Positions 32,870-44,927 of a stretch of DNA of 64,000 nt are shown here, in pieces. Both the position numbers and the translations under genes were made by a program. The notes below the pieces were generated by a model, which searched no databases, was not told where the DNA came from, and was given only the letters and a program-made list of their open reading frames with translations. Source of the DNA: Mikania micrantha. Lineage: Eukaryota > Streptophyta > Magnoliopsida > Asterales > Asteraceae. The stretch is from NCBI GenBank assembly GCA_009363875.1, contig CM018688.1, positions 59,621,001 through 59,685,000 on the forward strand. Reading direction: 5' to 3'. Each line of letters starts with the position of its first letter. The stretch's first letter is position 1.

Positions 32870-34057
32870 ATGTGGCCAGTCCTTTTTGAAATTCCCTGGT
32901 TTTCCGCATTTGAAGCAGCCCTTTGGTGCTTCAAGTTGTTGTTGTGGGGTCTTTGCCAGTATCTCGCCTTTACATTCCTAGGTGAGATGTCCTCCCTTGC
33001 CACACCGTTGGCATCAGATACAGCCGCATTGTCCCAAAACATGGTGTAAGTTGCATTTGTTGCACTTGGGGTGTTTGCCTGCATAGGCTCCTGAATTTTG
33101 TTTGGTTGGGATGGGTGGTGCGTAAGCTTGAGATGACCCAAACTTACGTTGTTGTGGTGGTGGTTGGAGAGTGGATGTTTTGCTCTGGGTGCTATCCCAT
33201 TTGCGTTTGTTTTCAATGGTTGTGGTTACAGCACCACAGGGTGGTAAGAGTCCTTGTGCGACAGCTGAATCAGTGAGCTTGTGGGCTAGTCGCACGGCTT
33301 GTTGCAGGGTGATGGAGTCAGCAGAGAGTACCATGCCCTGAATTTGAGGTGGTAGTCCCTCAATATACTTCTCTAGGTGTTTGAAGGGTGGGGTTGCCAT
33401 TATTGGGTACAGGGTGCCAGCTCATAAGACCGGGCAGTGTATGCCTCAACCTCGGAACCAATCATCTTGTGGTTCTAGAATTCAGTCTCGAGTTTCTGCA
33501 CCTCATCGCGAGGACAGTATTCACGGTTCAACAGCCTCTTGAAATCATCCCAAGGTAGGGCATTGGCTGCATCGAGCCCTAGGTTTTGAACATTGGCATT
33601 CCACCACGTGAGAGCAGCTCCCTCAAGAGTTCCAGCAGCGAACTTGACCCTGTCTTCCTTCCTGCAGTTGCTCATGGCAAAGGCCGATTATGCCTTTTCC
33701 ATCCAGCGTAATAACCCGACGGCACCCTTAGTACCGCTGAATGAGTGGGGTTTGCAATCCAAAAACATCTCGAATGTGCAGAGAGGTGGGTTAGGATTTG
33801 CTCCTGAGATACGCAGAGAATAGTATTTGGTTCAGTATTGGGTAAACGCATTGAAATGGAAATGAGTGATTGTGGTGCTAGGTGAATATAAAATAAGACT
33901 CATCACCTTGGTTCAGTGTGTTTTGATTACGGGTAGCTTCTCGTGCCGCAAGTGCCTCTTCAACTCGTTCGTTGATAAGGGCATTCAATTCAGCTTGTGT
34001 GAGATTGATGTTTCCACATCCACCCGCATTCCTGCGTCCTCCGCGTCTTCTAGCCAT
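32870..34057 (-). pseudogene. gypsy H gag
   Basis: I place the start at the ATG at 34057 (ARRRGGRRNAGG, then LTQAELNALINERVEEALAAREA). This agrees with the PBS and LTR lying just upstream on this strand. Capsid parts are in frames 33675-33475 (VKFAAGTLEGAALTWWN, WDDFKRLLNREYCPRDEVQKLETEF) and 33400-33014 (HLEKYIEGLPPQIQGMVLSADSITLQQAVRLAHKLTD). A zinc-binding CNKCNLHHVLGQC follows. At least three frame changes break it. Confidence 0.85.
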
Positions 34058-34332
34058 GATCTTCATAGTGTGCATAAGTGTTAGCATTTGTCTAATGACT
34101 AATGTAGTGTGTGCTGTAGGTATTGAAAGAAAAACATGTAGAGCTATCAGCTCCTCCCTGTCATGTGAAATCACATGCAGTGTTGATGATGATGTCATCA
34201 CTATAATGCGCGTATTAAGTGTGTGTACAATCATGTATGCTATTTTCACAATACTAAGTTCTATGTGTTGTGTGGAGACTAGTGGTTATAGACTAAGTTC
34301 ACTAAATGCAAACCTAATTCACAATAACCGGA

Positions 34333-34346
34333 GGCTCTGATGCCAA
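34333..34346 (-). promoter_or_regulatory. H primer-binding site
   Basis: On the minus strand TTGGCATCAGAGCC follows the 5' LTR end after two bases. It matches the initiator tRNA-Met type (TGGTATCAGAGCC) with one difference and fixes the orientation and start of H. Confidence 0.85.
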
Positions 34347-34348
34347 TC

Positions 34349-37115
34349 TGTCGCACCCCGACCTTCCCGACCTGAACGAAAGGGCGCGACTTGACTAAAC
34401 TGGCAGGATCGCAGTCTCTGTTCACACACTTGCGAAACCTATATGTCTGGTTGCATACGTACATTCAATAATTTGGATAAAATAGTTTTGTAAAATCAGA
34501 GTTGCGGAAGTAAGTATAAGTTATCAAACATATTTGTGTTCATATTTAGCAGAAGCGTTGTTAAACATTTTTCAAAACAACATAAGTTTAAAGTTTGCGG
34601 AAGCGGTTTAAGTCATAATCATTACATAACAAATCAAATGATTAAATGTTCTCAAAATATCCAAAGACCCTAAAGCTGATGCATGGGACTCCATCCTAGC
34701 ATCCTATCCTCGTGTGCGTGCCTTAGTTACCTGAGAAAACATGCGAGTAAAAGGGTCAACACAATGGTTGGGAAAAGCACAGGTTTTTCATAAGCAGTAA
34801 CCATCCAATGTTTAAAGTAAGAGTTTGTAATTTACATATCATTACAATGCAGTATCGATTGACAGCTAGTCAATACAGTCATATTATATACAGGTTCGTA
34901 CCGAAGATGACAGTGGTACCTCCCGCCATGTCCATCACAAGACAATGGCAAAGTGTTGGTCAATATTGCACCCATTCCGACCTCGAGTCGGGTTGGCCTC
35001 CCAGGCGCGATGGGTGGGGCTTGTCAGGCCCAAATAGTACTATTCAAGATTGCCACGCTAGGCGCTATGCGCTACTAACGTTCCATGGAGTATCGCGAGG
35101 ACTTTTAGTTGTGATGTGGTCCACACATACACATATAGTGATAAAGCATGTCCATACGTAATAAAAAGAGCTATTGTTCAAAAACAGTTGTAATGCAGTG
35201 TTTTCTCCCCCAAAGGTTAGAAAAGTAAAAAGGGGCCGTAAACTCACCAGATAGTGCAGTTTCCAGTTTATATGTGTTCGCTACCTGCGAGTGCTAGTAG
35301 TCCTGCTAGTAAGCACCTATAACCATATAGGTGTGAGTATGTGTTTTGTGGTGAGTTGTATCCCATACAGCTCCAAGTGTCGGTGTGCTCAACCGAGTGT
35401 GTGTGTGTTGACTCTATGAATTGTTGGTGATACGTTTGTTGTTTTAAGTTTTCTTAATGCAGGAAAGATACCGAAATGCATCCTATGACTCAACTCATAA
35501 TGCTTTCACGAAATCAAGTTTTGAAAATCGTAATGTTTCCGTATCGGAGAAAGTTTCCATATAGAGAAAGTTTCCATTTTTGAAAAGTATAGTTATGAAA
35601 TCTCATTTCATAAAAATCAATACTCTAGTGTGTTTGTAGAACACATGTAAATACTTAAAATAAGTCGTTTGTGCATAAATTACCATTTATGCCACTTTGC
35701 CAAACAAAGTTTCCTGAAATAGTGAGTACTTGTTTAAAAGATCGTTTTCACAAATCAAGGTTTCCAATCATCTCAAAAATCATTTCTAAACATGTTTAAA
35801 CTATCAAAGTTCATCAAAACATTCGTAAACATCAAAAGCGCTCTTTTGATTTACAAAAGTTTCCTCATTTAGTAAGTTTTTACAACATCGTGATTTTGAC
35901 AAAATCAAATACCCAAATGTGTTTCCAAACACTCCAATATACATTTAACAACATCTAGACATGTCTAAAATGTCTAGATCATCACAAATCTGTGACTTGC
36001 CACATAAAAGTTTCCTTTTATGACAAGTTTACCTAAATCGTCATCAAATCGATCAATAACCCAACTAAACTCAAATCAAATCAATCTTATGCTAAAATCA
36101 GTAGATCTAAATCTAATAATACATCAAATCACCAACAAAATCGTGCTGAATAGCCACATGGAGTTGCATGTGGGTGGATGTTCATACACGTGGAAGCATT
36201 GCATGTTCGATCTAACACTAGATAAACTCGTAAAACTACCTTAGATGCGTAGATTCGTGCTAGAACAGATCCTGGAACTCAAATGGAGGCTGATGATGGG
36301 ATCTTCACTTGTGGATGGTTCCAAGGACTCCTTTTAAGGTTCAATGGCTTCAAGATGCTCCAAGATGGTCCCAATGATGATTCCAGAGGTTTGGGGGCTT
36401 GCTTCAGTGAGCTTTTGGTCGAGAATAGGTGAGGGAGTTCGAAGAAAATGGAGAGAAACCGGATGGGAAATGAATGGGGTTGGTTTTTATGAAAATTTTG
36501 ATCTGCATGGCCTTCGCGTACCGCCGAGGCCGGTCAAGAGGGTCGTCGCGTACCGCTGAGAAATTCGGGAGTCTCGACTCTCGGATTGCTTCGCATACCG
36601 CCGAACTCTTCACCAAGGGACCTTCGCGTACCGCGATGGGTCCATTTTCTTGTTTTTCGATTTCGATGATTCGATTTCGCTCGTACTTTATTCCCAACGT
36701 TGATCCTAAACATCTAATGCATGTTTAGCACATAATCATATAATAGCACATAAGTTTGATTGATCACCAACGTTCATGAGACTCGTGTATGTGTTTTGAT
36801 AATTCCCCGAATTATCTATGATAGTTTGTGTTCGTTGCTACAATCCGTCTGCATGCTTGTTTAACCATAATCAACACGTATTGCATAATTCAATAATTCC
36901 CCGAATTATTGTTGTGTGTTAGTGTTATGTTTGCCACATTTGGTTTCCAAAACCAATGTGCAATGTACGATTCGATAGTTCCTCGAACTATCGTTTCATA
37001 GTTGATTGTGTTTGACTCATCTAATTAAACATAATTAAATGAAGTGCAACAAGTATGAATGTGAAATGTAAAGAATGTAAGAGTCGCAATTTACCTAATA
37101 TTGTCGGGTGTCACA
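34349..37115 (-). repeat. 5' LTR of gypsy element H
   Basis: A 2767-bp LTR; on the minus strand it starts TGTGACACCCGAC (37115) and ends GGGGTGCGACA (34349). The outer flank is CGTAG. The pair with 26631-29318 is in the same orientation, as expected. It contains the CGTACCGC cluster and a CCACGCTAGGCGCTATGCGC segment. Confidence 0.9.
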
Positions 37116-37594
37116 CGTAGACCCTTCCGTTGGTTCCCTAGGCGATTTTTATGGTATTTAAGTCAACGGGATATGAATAAAATAGTACATGCCAATTTTT
37201 CGTTCCCAAGGCGAGTTTTTATGGTCACGAGAAGATCCGATTTGATTTCTAGCTCGTGCGGACCGAGTATCTCCTTCACGAGACGAGATTGTTGTTCCCC
37301 AAGCGATACTTTGGGAAATGTGCGCGATTGATGGCTCTTACGATTTGATGAGTCGTCTAGCTTGAAATTCTCATAGATTTACACACATATCACAATTTTC
37401 CATAAAGATTTCATGATTTTATCTTATATATTACGAGATTTTACGTTCAAATTTTTGCCCCATTCATAACATACGATTTCTGGTTATTATCAAATGGCAA
37501 ATTTGGTAAGATTTCATACCATTTTTTAATTTATTTATTTTATCTTTACCTCATACAATCTTATATATTCGTTAAACTAAACCTTGTTAGTACC
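37116..37594. other. Unassigned flank between H and E
   Basis: About 480 bp, with three imperfect words near GTTCCCAAGGCGA (37130, 37200 and 37295) and a long AT-rich tail. I recognise no terminal repeats or coding sequence. Confidence 0.4.
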
Positions 37595-38084
37595 CTGATA
37601 GCATCATCCTCAGATGTTGAACTGAAGACTCAAGTTGTTGTAAAGTCGAAGTGAAGACATTTATGATTTTGTATTGTAATTGCTTTAGTTTTGTTTGTTT
37701 AGTTTTGTTTTGTATATATTTGTTAGTTGTAAATTTGTCTAAGTATGGGACCATCGATACTATAGTGTCGATAGTACTATCATCGATACTATTAGTATCG
37801 ACACTAGGTGAGCATGGATGCTAACAACATCGATGGTCAGGTCTATAAATAGCTTAGTTTCAACGTTATTAGTATCGAACCTATTCATAATTCAGAATAT
37901 TAAGTTTGAAAATTCTCTCTGCTTATACAAACAACATTTCAAGGAATTAATACAAGTATTTGAATTTCTACATTTGATTGTTTATTTCTACTCATTTTCT
38001 ATTATCACTCAAGGATAGTTGTATGGATTCTGCACATATATCTATGTGATACAAGATCATTCTAATCCTAGACATGGACCTACA
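37595..38084 (+). repeat. 5' LTR of Sirevirus-like copia E (start approximate)
   Basis: The right end is clear: GGACCTACA at 38084 followed by a PBS. The start is probably TGTTGAACTGAAG (37615), but this is uncertain. A TATA box (TATAAATA) lies near 37853. Between 37748 and 37835 is a cluster of ATCGATACTAT/ATAGTATCGAT words that are mutually complementary. The end resembles the 56436 end (TATGGATTCYGCACAT, GGACCTACA), but the rest differs. Confidence 0.65.
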
Positions 38085-38098
38085 AGTGGTATTAGAGC
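38085..38098 (+). promoter_or_regulatory. E primer-binding site
   Basis: AGTGGTATTAGAGC directly follows the LTR and matches the initiator tRNA-Met PBS with one change. A short ORF starts at the ATG at 38223 (TTDVFGNLSKLENFISRL) and could be the first part of gag; it stops at 38327, just before the gypsy insertion. Confidence 0.75.
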
Positions 38099-38344
38099 TT
38101 TATGCTCTGTTGTGATCTTGGTTGAGTGAAGATTTTGTGATTTTACCAAATTTTGAAGCCAAATTAATGATAATTTGACATATTCAAGTGATTAATTGAA
38201 GATTATCACTAGAAATACATAGATGACAACAGATGTATTTGGAAATTTGTCAAAACTTGAAAATTTCATTTCGAGATTGTTAATCTCGATAGAAACGGTT
38301 ATTCAGACTTTTTGTCATCGATATTGATAGTATCAATAATATCT

Positions 38345-39212
38345 TCATCGGGGCGCGACTGACGGCGGAATACATCGGGGTGCGATGTCGAATGCTCAAA
38401 AGCTCATGGTGCTATTTTATAAGTTTCAATAGTTAATGCAACAATATTAAATATTTAACAAACATTAACTCATATTAAATAAAACATTCATTACATTGTT
38501 TACAAAACCAAAATACATAAATTGAATGAGTCTACATTGTTAAAATTTAAAACTAGGTGTACTAGCATAAACCTATCCTATGTCTTCATCATTTCATCCA
38601 TTAACCTGTTAAATATGCAAAATAAAGAATTTGTCAACTATTTGTATAGTTGGTGAGTAACCCATAAAGTTTATATAGTATACATAGAAACTTTGATGCA
38701 ATTCAATTAGTCTACAAAGTTTAAACTCTATCATGCATATCCTACTAGTTTGCAATTAAGTTTTAGAATATCTAGTCTAAAAACTTGTATCAATACTTAG
38801 CTAAAAAGCTTAGTATATCTACAAGTCTGCAATAGTTTATATCGTCTCCAAACTCGTTCTAATACAAAGCAGAAAGCTAAGTATCTTCACAAGTCTGCCA
38901 TAGTTGTACTTTTTGCCTTTTTAACAAATTTGGCCTAAGTAAAAGTGAAGGTGGTATCTAACACACCTTAGACAACTTGGTATTGAATAACATATAATAA
39001 CGTAGAATAACACAGAATTACAAAGCAAGTAGTATCACATAGTAAAGAATCAAACCAAAATAATTTATTTATTATTCTTTATTTATTTTATTTCATTTAT
39101 AAAAAACGTTATTATTATAATTATTACTATTATTATTTTCTCATATTTATATGTGTACGTGTATAATAAACCTTATTTGGACTATAAATCGTTTTGTAAA
39201 ACACACACACAA

Positions 39213-39252
<40 letters not shown>

Positions 39253-39259
39253 ATTTGTA

Positions 39260-39309
<50 letters not shown>

Positions 39310-39456
39310 TAATGATTTGTTTAATTATTTTAATAAATTTCATTGTTGAATATATCTTTCTAATACCAGTGTTTGAACGAATACCCATTACTTTACTTTA
39401 TTATAATTCAAACACGATTATAATTTCAAAAATCGATATAGAAACCTTAGGTATTA
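38345..39456 (-). repeat. LTR J of a minus-strand gypsy element
   Basis: On the minus strand the PPT TAAAGTAGGGGAGAC (39457-39471) is followed by TGTAATACCTAAGG, the LTR start. The GGACGAAATTCC motif upstream of the PPT is the same as in A and H. The far end near 38345 is GC-rich (GTCAGTCGCGCCCCGATG) and its boundary is approximate. Only a non-coding trace of its internal region follows, to about 39700. Confidence 0.7.
39199..39315. repeat. Microsatellites (CA/TG)n and (AT)n
   Basis: Short ACACAC, then ATATAT, a (TG) run of about 15 repeats, and an (AT) run of about 20 repeats, within LTR J. Short reading frames across it are simple-sequence artefacts. Confidence 0.95.
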
Positions 39457-39471
39457 CAGTCTCCCCTACTT

Positions 39472-40456
39472 TAAGGAATTTCGTCCGGAAATTTATTTGA
39501 TAATAATTGTGGTCGTGATTGTAAATTGTTATCTTGGTTTGTTTCTTTGTATACTTTGATTAACGATTTGACGTGTTTGTATGTTAATTATTTTATGAGT
39601 ATTATAAAATTTGCTAGACTATTATTAGGATGCTTGTGGGGTTTGAAATTAATATTCGTTTTTGAATTTGGAAGTAAAATGCACTTTAATCTTTAGTATG
39701 ACTCGGGAAAATCGGCGTGAGTATTTGACGTGAAGATCCAGGAGCGACTGGAATCATTGAACAATAGTCAACCATATGAGATACAATCATTTGAGAAACT
39801 ATCATAGATGAATCAATCATAAGGGAATCAATCACTGTGTTATAGGTGAGTCAACCATTATGTGTGAATCAACCAGGTGAACAATCATTATGTATTGTCT
39901 TAAATGATTACATGCTTAGTACTTACTAACATAGGTTAACAGGACAAATGTAGAGCAGACACATGATTTAGTTCTACATGTTAACAATTGTTAGTAGGTG
40001 CACACGTAATTCAATCATAATTCCACCATAGATTAAATCATAGTTCAGTTGATCAAGATCATGGGATTCTTAATCAATGGAACATACTTGGGAATCAATA
40101 CAATCGTGTAGCCAAATTCTAGCAAGGGCACGATCTTTATTGAAGCGGTGGTGGGCTGGCGGCTGTGCTAGCAGTTAGTTTGAACTTACGTATGCCCTAT
40201 ATATAAGTTATCTTCGGTATATCAGGAAAGTGTCAGTGTGTAGGTTTTGTGGGGGTATTCTTATGAACATTGTACATCATCATATGAGGATTATACTAAA
40301 AAGTTAACTGTTGCATGTGAACTTTTATATGTGTACTTGCTCATATTACAATTGAATGATAATATTAGTAGTATGGATATATTACTAACTTTATCATGTA
40401 AATTCAATTGTATTGTTCCTCATTACTGACCCACTTGTAGCTTTCTCTTTGTAGAA
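39472..40456 (+). other. Leader of gypsy D with repeated AATCAATCAT-like words
   Basis: Non-coding. Between 39765 and 39895 the words AATCAATCAT, GAATCAATCA, GAGTCAACCATTA and GAATCAACCA recur. At 40144-40245 is the TATA-containing block (CCCTATATATAAG) shared with B. The gag ATG follows at 40457. No plus-oriented LTR or PBS for D is visible. Confidence 0.6.
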
Positions 40457-41234
40457 TGCCTCCTCAATGTAACGCCAACGGCGAGGGTTCAATAAGTGGC
40501 AACGATGTTGAGATCAACAAAATTTCCCAAGTCATCGCCTTACACATGCGGGATGTCATTCCGGGTATGGTCACTGATATCACCTAGAACCTTCGGGGAA
40601 GTACCAGTGATTCAGCAAACAACTCAAATGCCAGCAATGCCGGAACTACTACCTTCACTTTCAAGCAGTTCAATGATGCTAAGCCTCCTAAGTACGCCTG
40701 CTGCTATGGGTGGAGAGCATTGAGGATATCCTTGACTTCACTGGATGTCCAGAAAATCTAAAGGTCAAGATGGCCTCAAACGCCTTGTGCACCTCGTGGA
40801 ATTATGAGAAAAACACCAGAGGAAGGGAGGTTGCATTGGCCTTACCGTGGGAAAATTTCAAAAAGCTACTTGTGGAGCAGTTCTGTCCACACCATGAGCT
40901 GAAGAAACTGGAGGCTGAAATGTGGAGTTTGGCCCAAGACAGTGGCGAAAATGCAAAGTATACAACTCGTTTTCATGAGTTGTGCATCTTGGTGCCACAT
41001 CTGGTTACTCATCTATCCCGCAAGATAGAAAAGTACATTGAAGGCTTACCCCTAGTCATCAGGAGAAGTGTGTTGGGAAGTAATCCTACTACTTTGGAGA
41101 CAACCATTCATCTGAGTGCTACACTTACAATAGAGTATGTCAAAGCTAGCGTACTTACTCGGAAAGGTTACGAGTGGCCACAAGCTGATGAAGGCAAGAA
41201 GCCTGAGCAGAATCAACCCATGAAGAAGAAATAG
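40457..41234 (+). pseudogene. gypsy D gag
   Basis: ATG at 40457 begins PPQCNANGEGSISGNDVEINKISQVIALHMRDVIPGM and meets a stop at 40586. The capsid then continues in frame 40710-41234 (GCPENLKVKMASNALCTSWN, LPWENFKKLLVEQFCPHHELKKLEAEMWSLAQ, YTTRFHELCILVPHLVTHLSRKIEKYIEGLP). It corresponds to the gag regions of A and H, but is more diverged. Confidence 0.85.
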
Positions 41235-41243
41235 AAGCAAAAG

Positions 41244-42040
41244 ATGATCAAGAACTATGCAGCCATGACTGTAGCTGCACCTATCCAAGCCACTCCCATT
41301 ACTGCTGTTCCACAACCTGCTACTTCCAGAAAGCCTGACACTGGTCCGTATCCACTGTGCACAAAGTGCCAGTATCATCATCTGCCTACTCTTCCATGCA
41401 GGAAATGTCTCAAATGTGGAAGATTTGGACACCTGGCAGCAACGTGTCGTTCCACTCATCTTGCTGGCAACACTACAACAGCCAATGTTCCTGCTATTAC
41501 AGGTGGAAAATCCTGTTATAACTGCGAAGCAGAGGGACACTTCAGAAACCAGTGTTCAAGACTCAACAACACGGCTACAACTGCCACTGCTCGTGCCTTT
41601 GTCATCGGAGCTACCGAGGCACGCGAGGAGCCGACAGTCATCACAGGTACATTTCTCATCAACAATCATTATGTTTCAATATTGTTTGATACCGGTGCAG
41701 AAAAAAGTTTTGTTTCTGCTAATTTTGCAACTTTATTTGATATACAAATGTCAGTACTTACTAGTCCATATACAGTAGAAGTAGCTGATGGTAAGAATAT
41801 ACTTGTGAATTCAATTCTGAATGATTGTAAACTTATGCTTAACGATCATTCATTCTCTGTCGATCTTATTCCAATGACACTTGCAAGTTTCGAAGTAGTC
41901 ATTGGAATGGATTGGTTATCTAAGAATAACGTCGAAGTCGTCTGTTAAGAGAAGTTACTTCAAATTCCATTACCGTCCGGTGAAACGATGCGAGTTTATG
42001 GCGAGAAACCCTGCCGTGGATTGAAGATCGTGTCGTGCAT
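41244..42040 (+). pseudogene. gypsy D nucleocapsid and protease
   Basis: One open stretch, 41244-41948, with two intact zinc knuckles, CLKCGRFGHLAATC and CYNCEAEGHFRNQC. Then ARAFVIGATEAREEPTVITGTFLINNHYVSILFDTGAEKSFVS carries the protease DTG site, and IGMDWLSKNNVEVVC follows. A TAA after this is followed by KLLQIPLPSGET and a frameshift near 42040. Confidence 0.88.
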
Positions 42041-42059
42041 TAGGCTCAGAAGTACCTGA

Positions 42060-43440
42060 AGAAGAAATAATGTGCCTTCTTGGTGCATGTAGTGGAGAAG
42101 AAGCCTGAGAAGAAGACGGTGAAAGACGTCCTAGTCATCATAGATTATCCGGAGGTGTTTCCAGAAGACTTGCCTGGACTACCACCAGTCCGGCAAGTCG
42201 AGTTTAGAATCGATCTCGTCCCTGGATCAAACCCAGTGGCGAAGTCACCGTATTGATTAGCACCTTATGTGATGTAAGAACTGTCTAGTCAGCTTCAAGA
42301 ACTTCTAGACAAAGGGTACATTCAACGGAGCTACTCACCATGGGGAGCACCGGTTCTCTTTGTCAAGAAGAAAGACGGTTCGTTTTGTATGTGCATCGAC
42401 TATCGTGAGTTGAACAAGTTGACAATCAAGAACAGATATCCTCTGCCCAGGATCGATGATTTGTTTGATCAGTTGCAGGGAGCAACTTGCTTCTCTAAGA
42501 TTGATCTGTGATCTAGGTATCATCAGCTGAGAGTAAATGATGAAGATAAACTGAAGCCGGCGTTTAGGACTCGTTATGGACACTATGAGTTCGTGGTTAT
42601 GCCTTTTGGGCTGACCAACGCACCGGCAGTGTTCATGGACTTGATGAATCGAGTCTGTAGGCCGTACTTAGATCAGTTTGTTATCGTCTTTATTAATGAT
42701 ATACTGATCTATTCGAAGACTGAAAAGGAACATGAGGATCATTTGAGGAAAGTCTTAGAGCTACTAAGAGCTGAACAACTTTATGCCAAATTCTCTAAAT
42801 GTGAATTCTGACTAAAGGAAGTTCATTTCTTAGGCCATATCATTAACATAGATGGGATACATGAAGATCCAACAAAGATTGAAGCGATAAAGAACTGGAC
42901 TACCCCATCTACTCCAACAGATATTCGTTCATTTCTGGTTTTGGCAGGTTATTATCGAAGATTCATATTGAACTTTTCAAAGATTTCCTTGCCACTTACC
43001 ACTTTGACCCAGAAAAGTCAAGCATTTATACAGGGACAGAAACAAGAAGATGCATTCCAACTTCTTAAACAGAAGTTATGCAACTCCCCTATCCTTAGTC
43101 TTCTAGAAGGCATTGATGATTTCATTGTCTACTGCGATGCTTCTAACCTTGGACTCGGTTGTGTACTAATGCAACGAGACAAGGTGATTGTGTATGCTTT
43201 AAGATAGCTTAAGGTTCATGAGAAGAATTACAGTACTCATGATCTTGAGTTAGGGGTTGTGGTCTTTGCACTTAAGATTTGGAGACACTACCTTAACGGT
43301 ACTAAATGTGTCATCTATACAGACCACAAGAGCCTGCAATACATCCTCAATCAGAAAGAACTCAACATGAGGCAACGACGTTAGGTTGAGCTTTTAACTA
43401 ATTATGACTGTGATATTCGTTACCACCAAGGTGAAGCCAA
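42060..43440 (+). pseudogene. gypsy D reverse transcriptase and RNase H
   Basis: From about 42060 to 44311 a single frame is kept, with many stops. RT: EDLPGLPPVRQVEFRIDLVPG, SPWGAPVLFVKKKDGSF, MPFGLTNAPAVFMDLMNRV. The polymerase motif reads VFINDILIYS, so one catalytic Asp is Asn. RNase H: YCDASNLGLGCVLMQRDKV, LELGVVVFALKIWRHYL, YTDHKSLQYI. Stops sit at sites where relatives have Arg, Gln or Trp codons. Confidence 0.88.
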
Positions 43441-43441
43441 T

Positions 43442-44311
43442 ATGGTGACGGATGCTCTAAGTCGCAAGGAACCAATCAAGCCGATACGTGTTAGAGCAAT
43501 GGAGATCAGCACTCAACCAATCTTGAAGGACCTGATTCATATTTTGCAACAACAAGTGGTGACCAACAATCAGCTGAAGACGGAGTTAGACTGCGGAGTT
43601 GAAGGTAAGTTAGAACCTCGATTTGATGGGGTTCTATACTTCAACGGCCGTATGTGGATTCCAAAGTCAGACGAATTGCGCACACTGATCTGTGATGAGG
43701 CTCATAAGTCGCGATATTCCGTTCATTCGGGTGCCAACAAGATGTATCAGGACTTGAGAACATCTTATTGGTGGCCTGGAATGAAGAAAGACATAGCCTT
43801 ATACATAGGGAAGTGTCTAACGTGGTCCAAAGTCAAGGCAGAACAACAGAAGCCCTCGGGACATCTACAGCAACCTGAAATTCCTCAATGGAAATGGGAG
43901 CAAATTTCCATGGATTTCGTAACTAAGTTGCCGAGAACTCCGCGAGGTTACGATTTGATTTGGGTGATCGTTGATCGACTAATCAAATCTGCTCATTTTC
44001 TCCCAATTTGAGAGGATTATAAAATGGAGAATTTATCAACTTTGTACATCAACGAAATCATCGCGCGGCACGATACGCCAACGTCAATCATATCTGATCG
44101 TGATAGTCATTTCACCTCTCGCTTTTGGCAATCATTGCAAACGGCTTTGGGAACCCGTGTTAATCTTAGCACTGCCTATCATCCCCAAACCAACGGTCAA
44201 AGAGAAAGGACTATTCAAGCACTCGAGGACATGCTTCGTTCTTGTGTGATCAATTTCGGTGGGAGTTGGGACACTAACCTTCCACTTATCGATCATGTGA
44301 TTGTGATGTAA
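43442..44311 (+). pseudogene. gypsy D integrase, C-terminally truncated
   Basis: HKSRYSVHSGANKMYQDLRTSYWWPGMK, then CLTWSKV (a zinc-binding Cys changed to Trp), DFVTKLPRTPRGYDLIWVIVDRL, a stop, SDRDSHFTSRFW and the altered NGQRERTIQ where DGQSERTIQ is usual. It breaks at about 44295 after NLPLIDHV, where copia E gag sequence resumes, so the chromodomain end, PPT and 3' LTR of D are missing. Confidence 0.88.
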
Positions 44312-44927
44312 AGCCATTTGTCCCAAAAGACTTTCATGACAAGGTATGTTGCTACGCATGTGGGAGACCAATTCTATGGGAAGAGTCAGAAGAATCAGAA
44401 GGTCAGACGCAAGGCTAAACCTACCTGTAGATCAATAAGGATTGACCAATTCTCCAAGCCTACGGTGGATCCTCATAAAATGAATCAGAGTCATCCCACT
44501 GCCAAGAAGGCCAAACCAGTAAAACAGAATCAATCTGTTTTTTTTAAACCAACATCAAAGGTTTCTTAAACTAAAAGCAAACCATAGTGGAAGAATAAAC
44601 CACCAGTGAAACCTCCTTTAAAACCAATCGATCATGGCAATGGTGTAAGGCCCAAAAGTGTCAGGGATAAACCTGACAAGCCCAAAGGGATTATCAAGAA
44701 AGGGCCCAATGTTCCACAAGTACCTAAATCTGTTATGATTTGGGTACCCATTTCTCATTAAGTGTGTGTGCTATGCCAGGACGGGCAAAGAAGCTGAAAA
44801 ATGTTTGGTACGTAGATAGTGGCTGCTCCCGGCATATGACTGGGGATTTCTCTCAGTTTCACGAGGTCACACCTTTCAATGGAGGATATGTCTCATTTGC
44901 TGGAGACAAAGGTGGGAAGATCAGCAT
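44300..44927 (+). pseudogene. copia E gag C-terminus and protease start
   Basis: KPFVPKDFHDKVC and CYACGRP (a CCHC knuckle start) at 44310-44380, then a Lys-rich basic stretch (44400-44700), and frame 44740-44927 with NVWYVDSGCSRHMTGDFSQF, the copia protease with DSG active site, and GGYVSFAGDKGGKIS. A solo LTR interrupts it at 44928; coding resumes at 46279. The frame rejoins exactly across the target duplication. Confidence 0.85.

Noticed and set aside
39153..39500. Open frame of 115 codons
   Set aside because: Translation is simple-sequence TG/AT repeat; no protein family resemblance.
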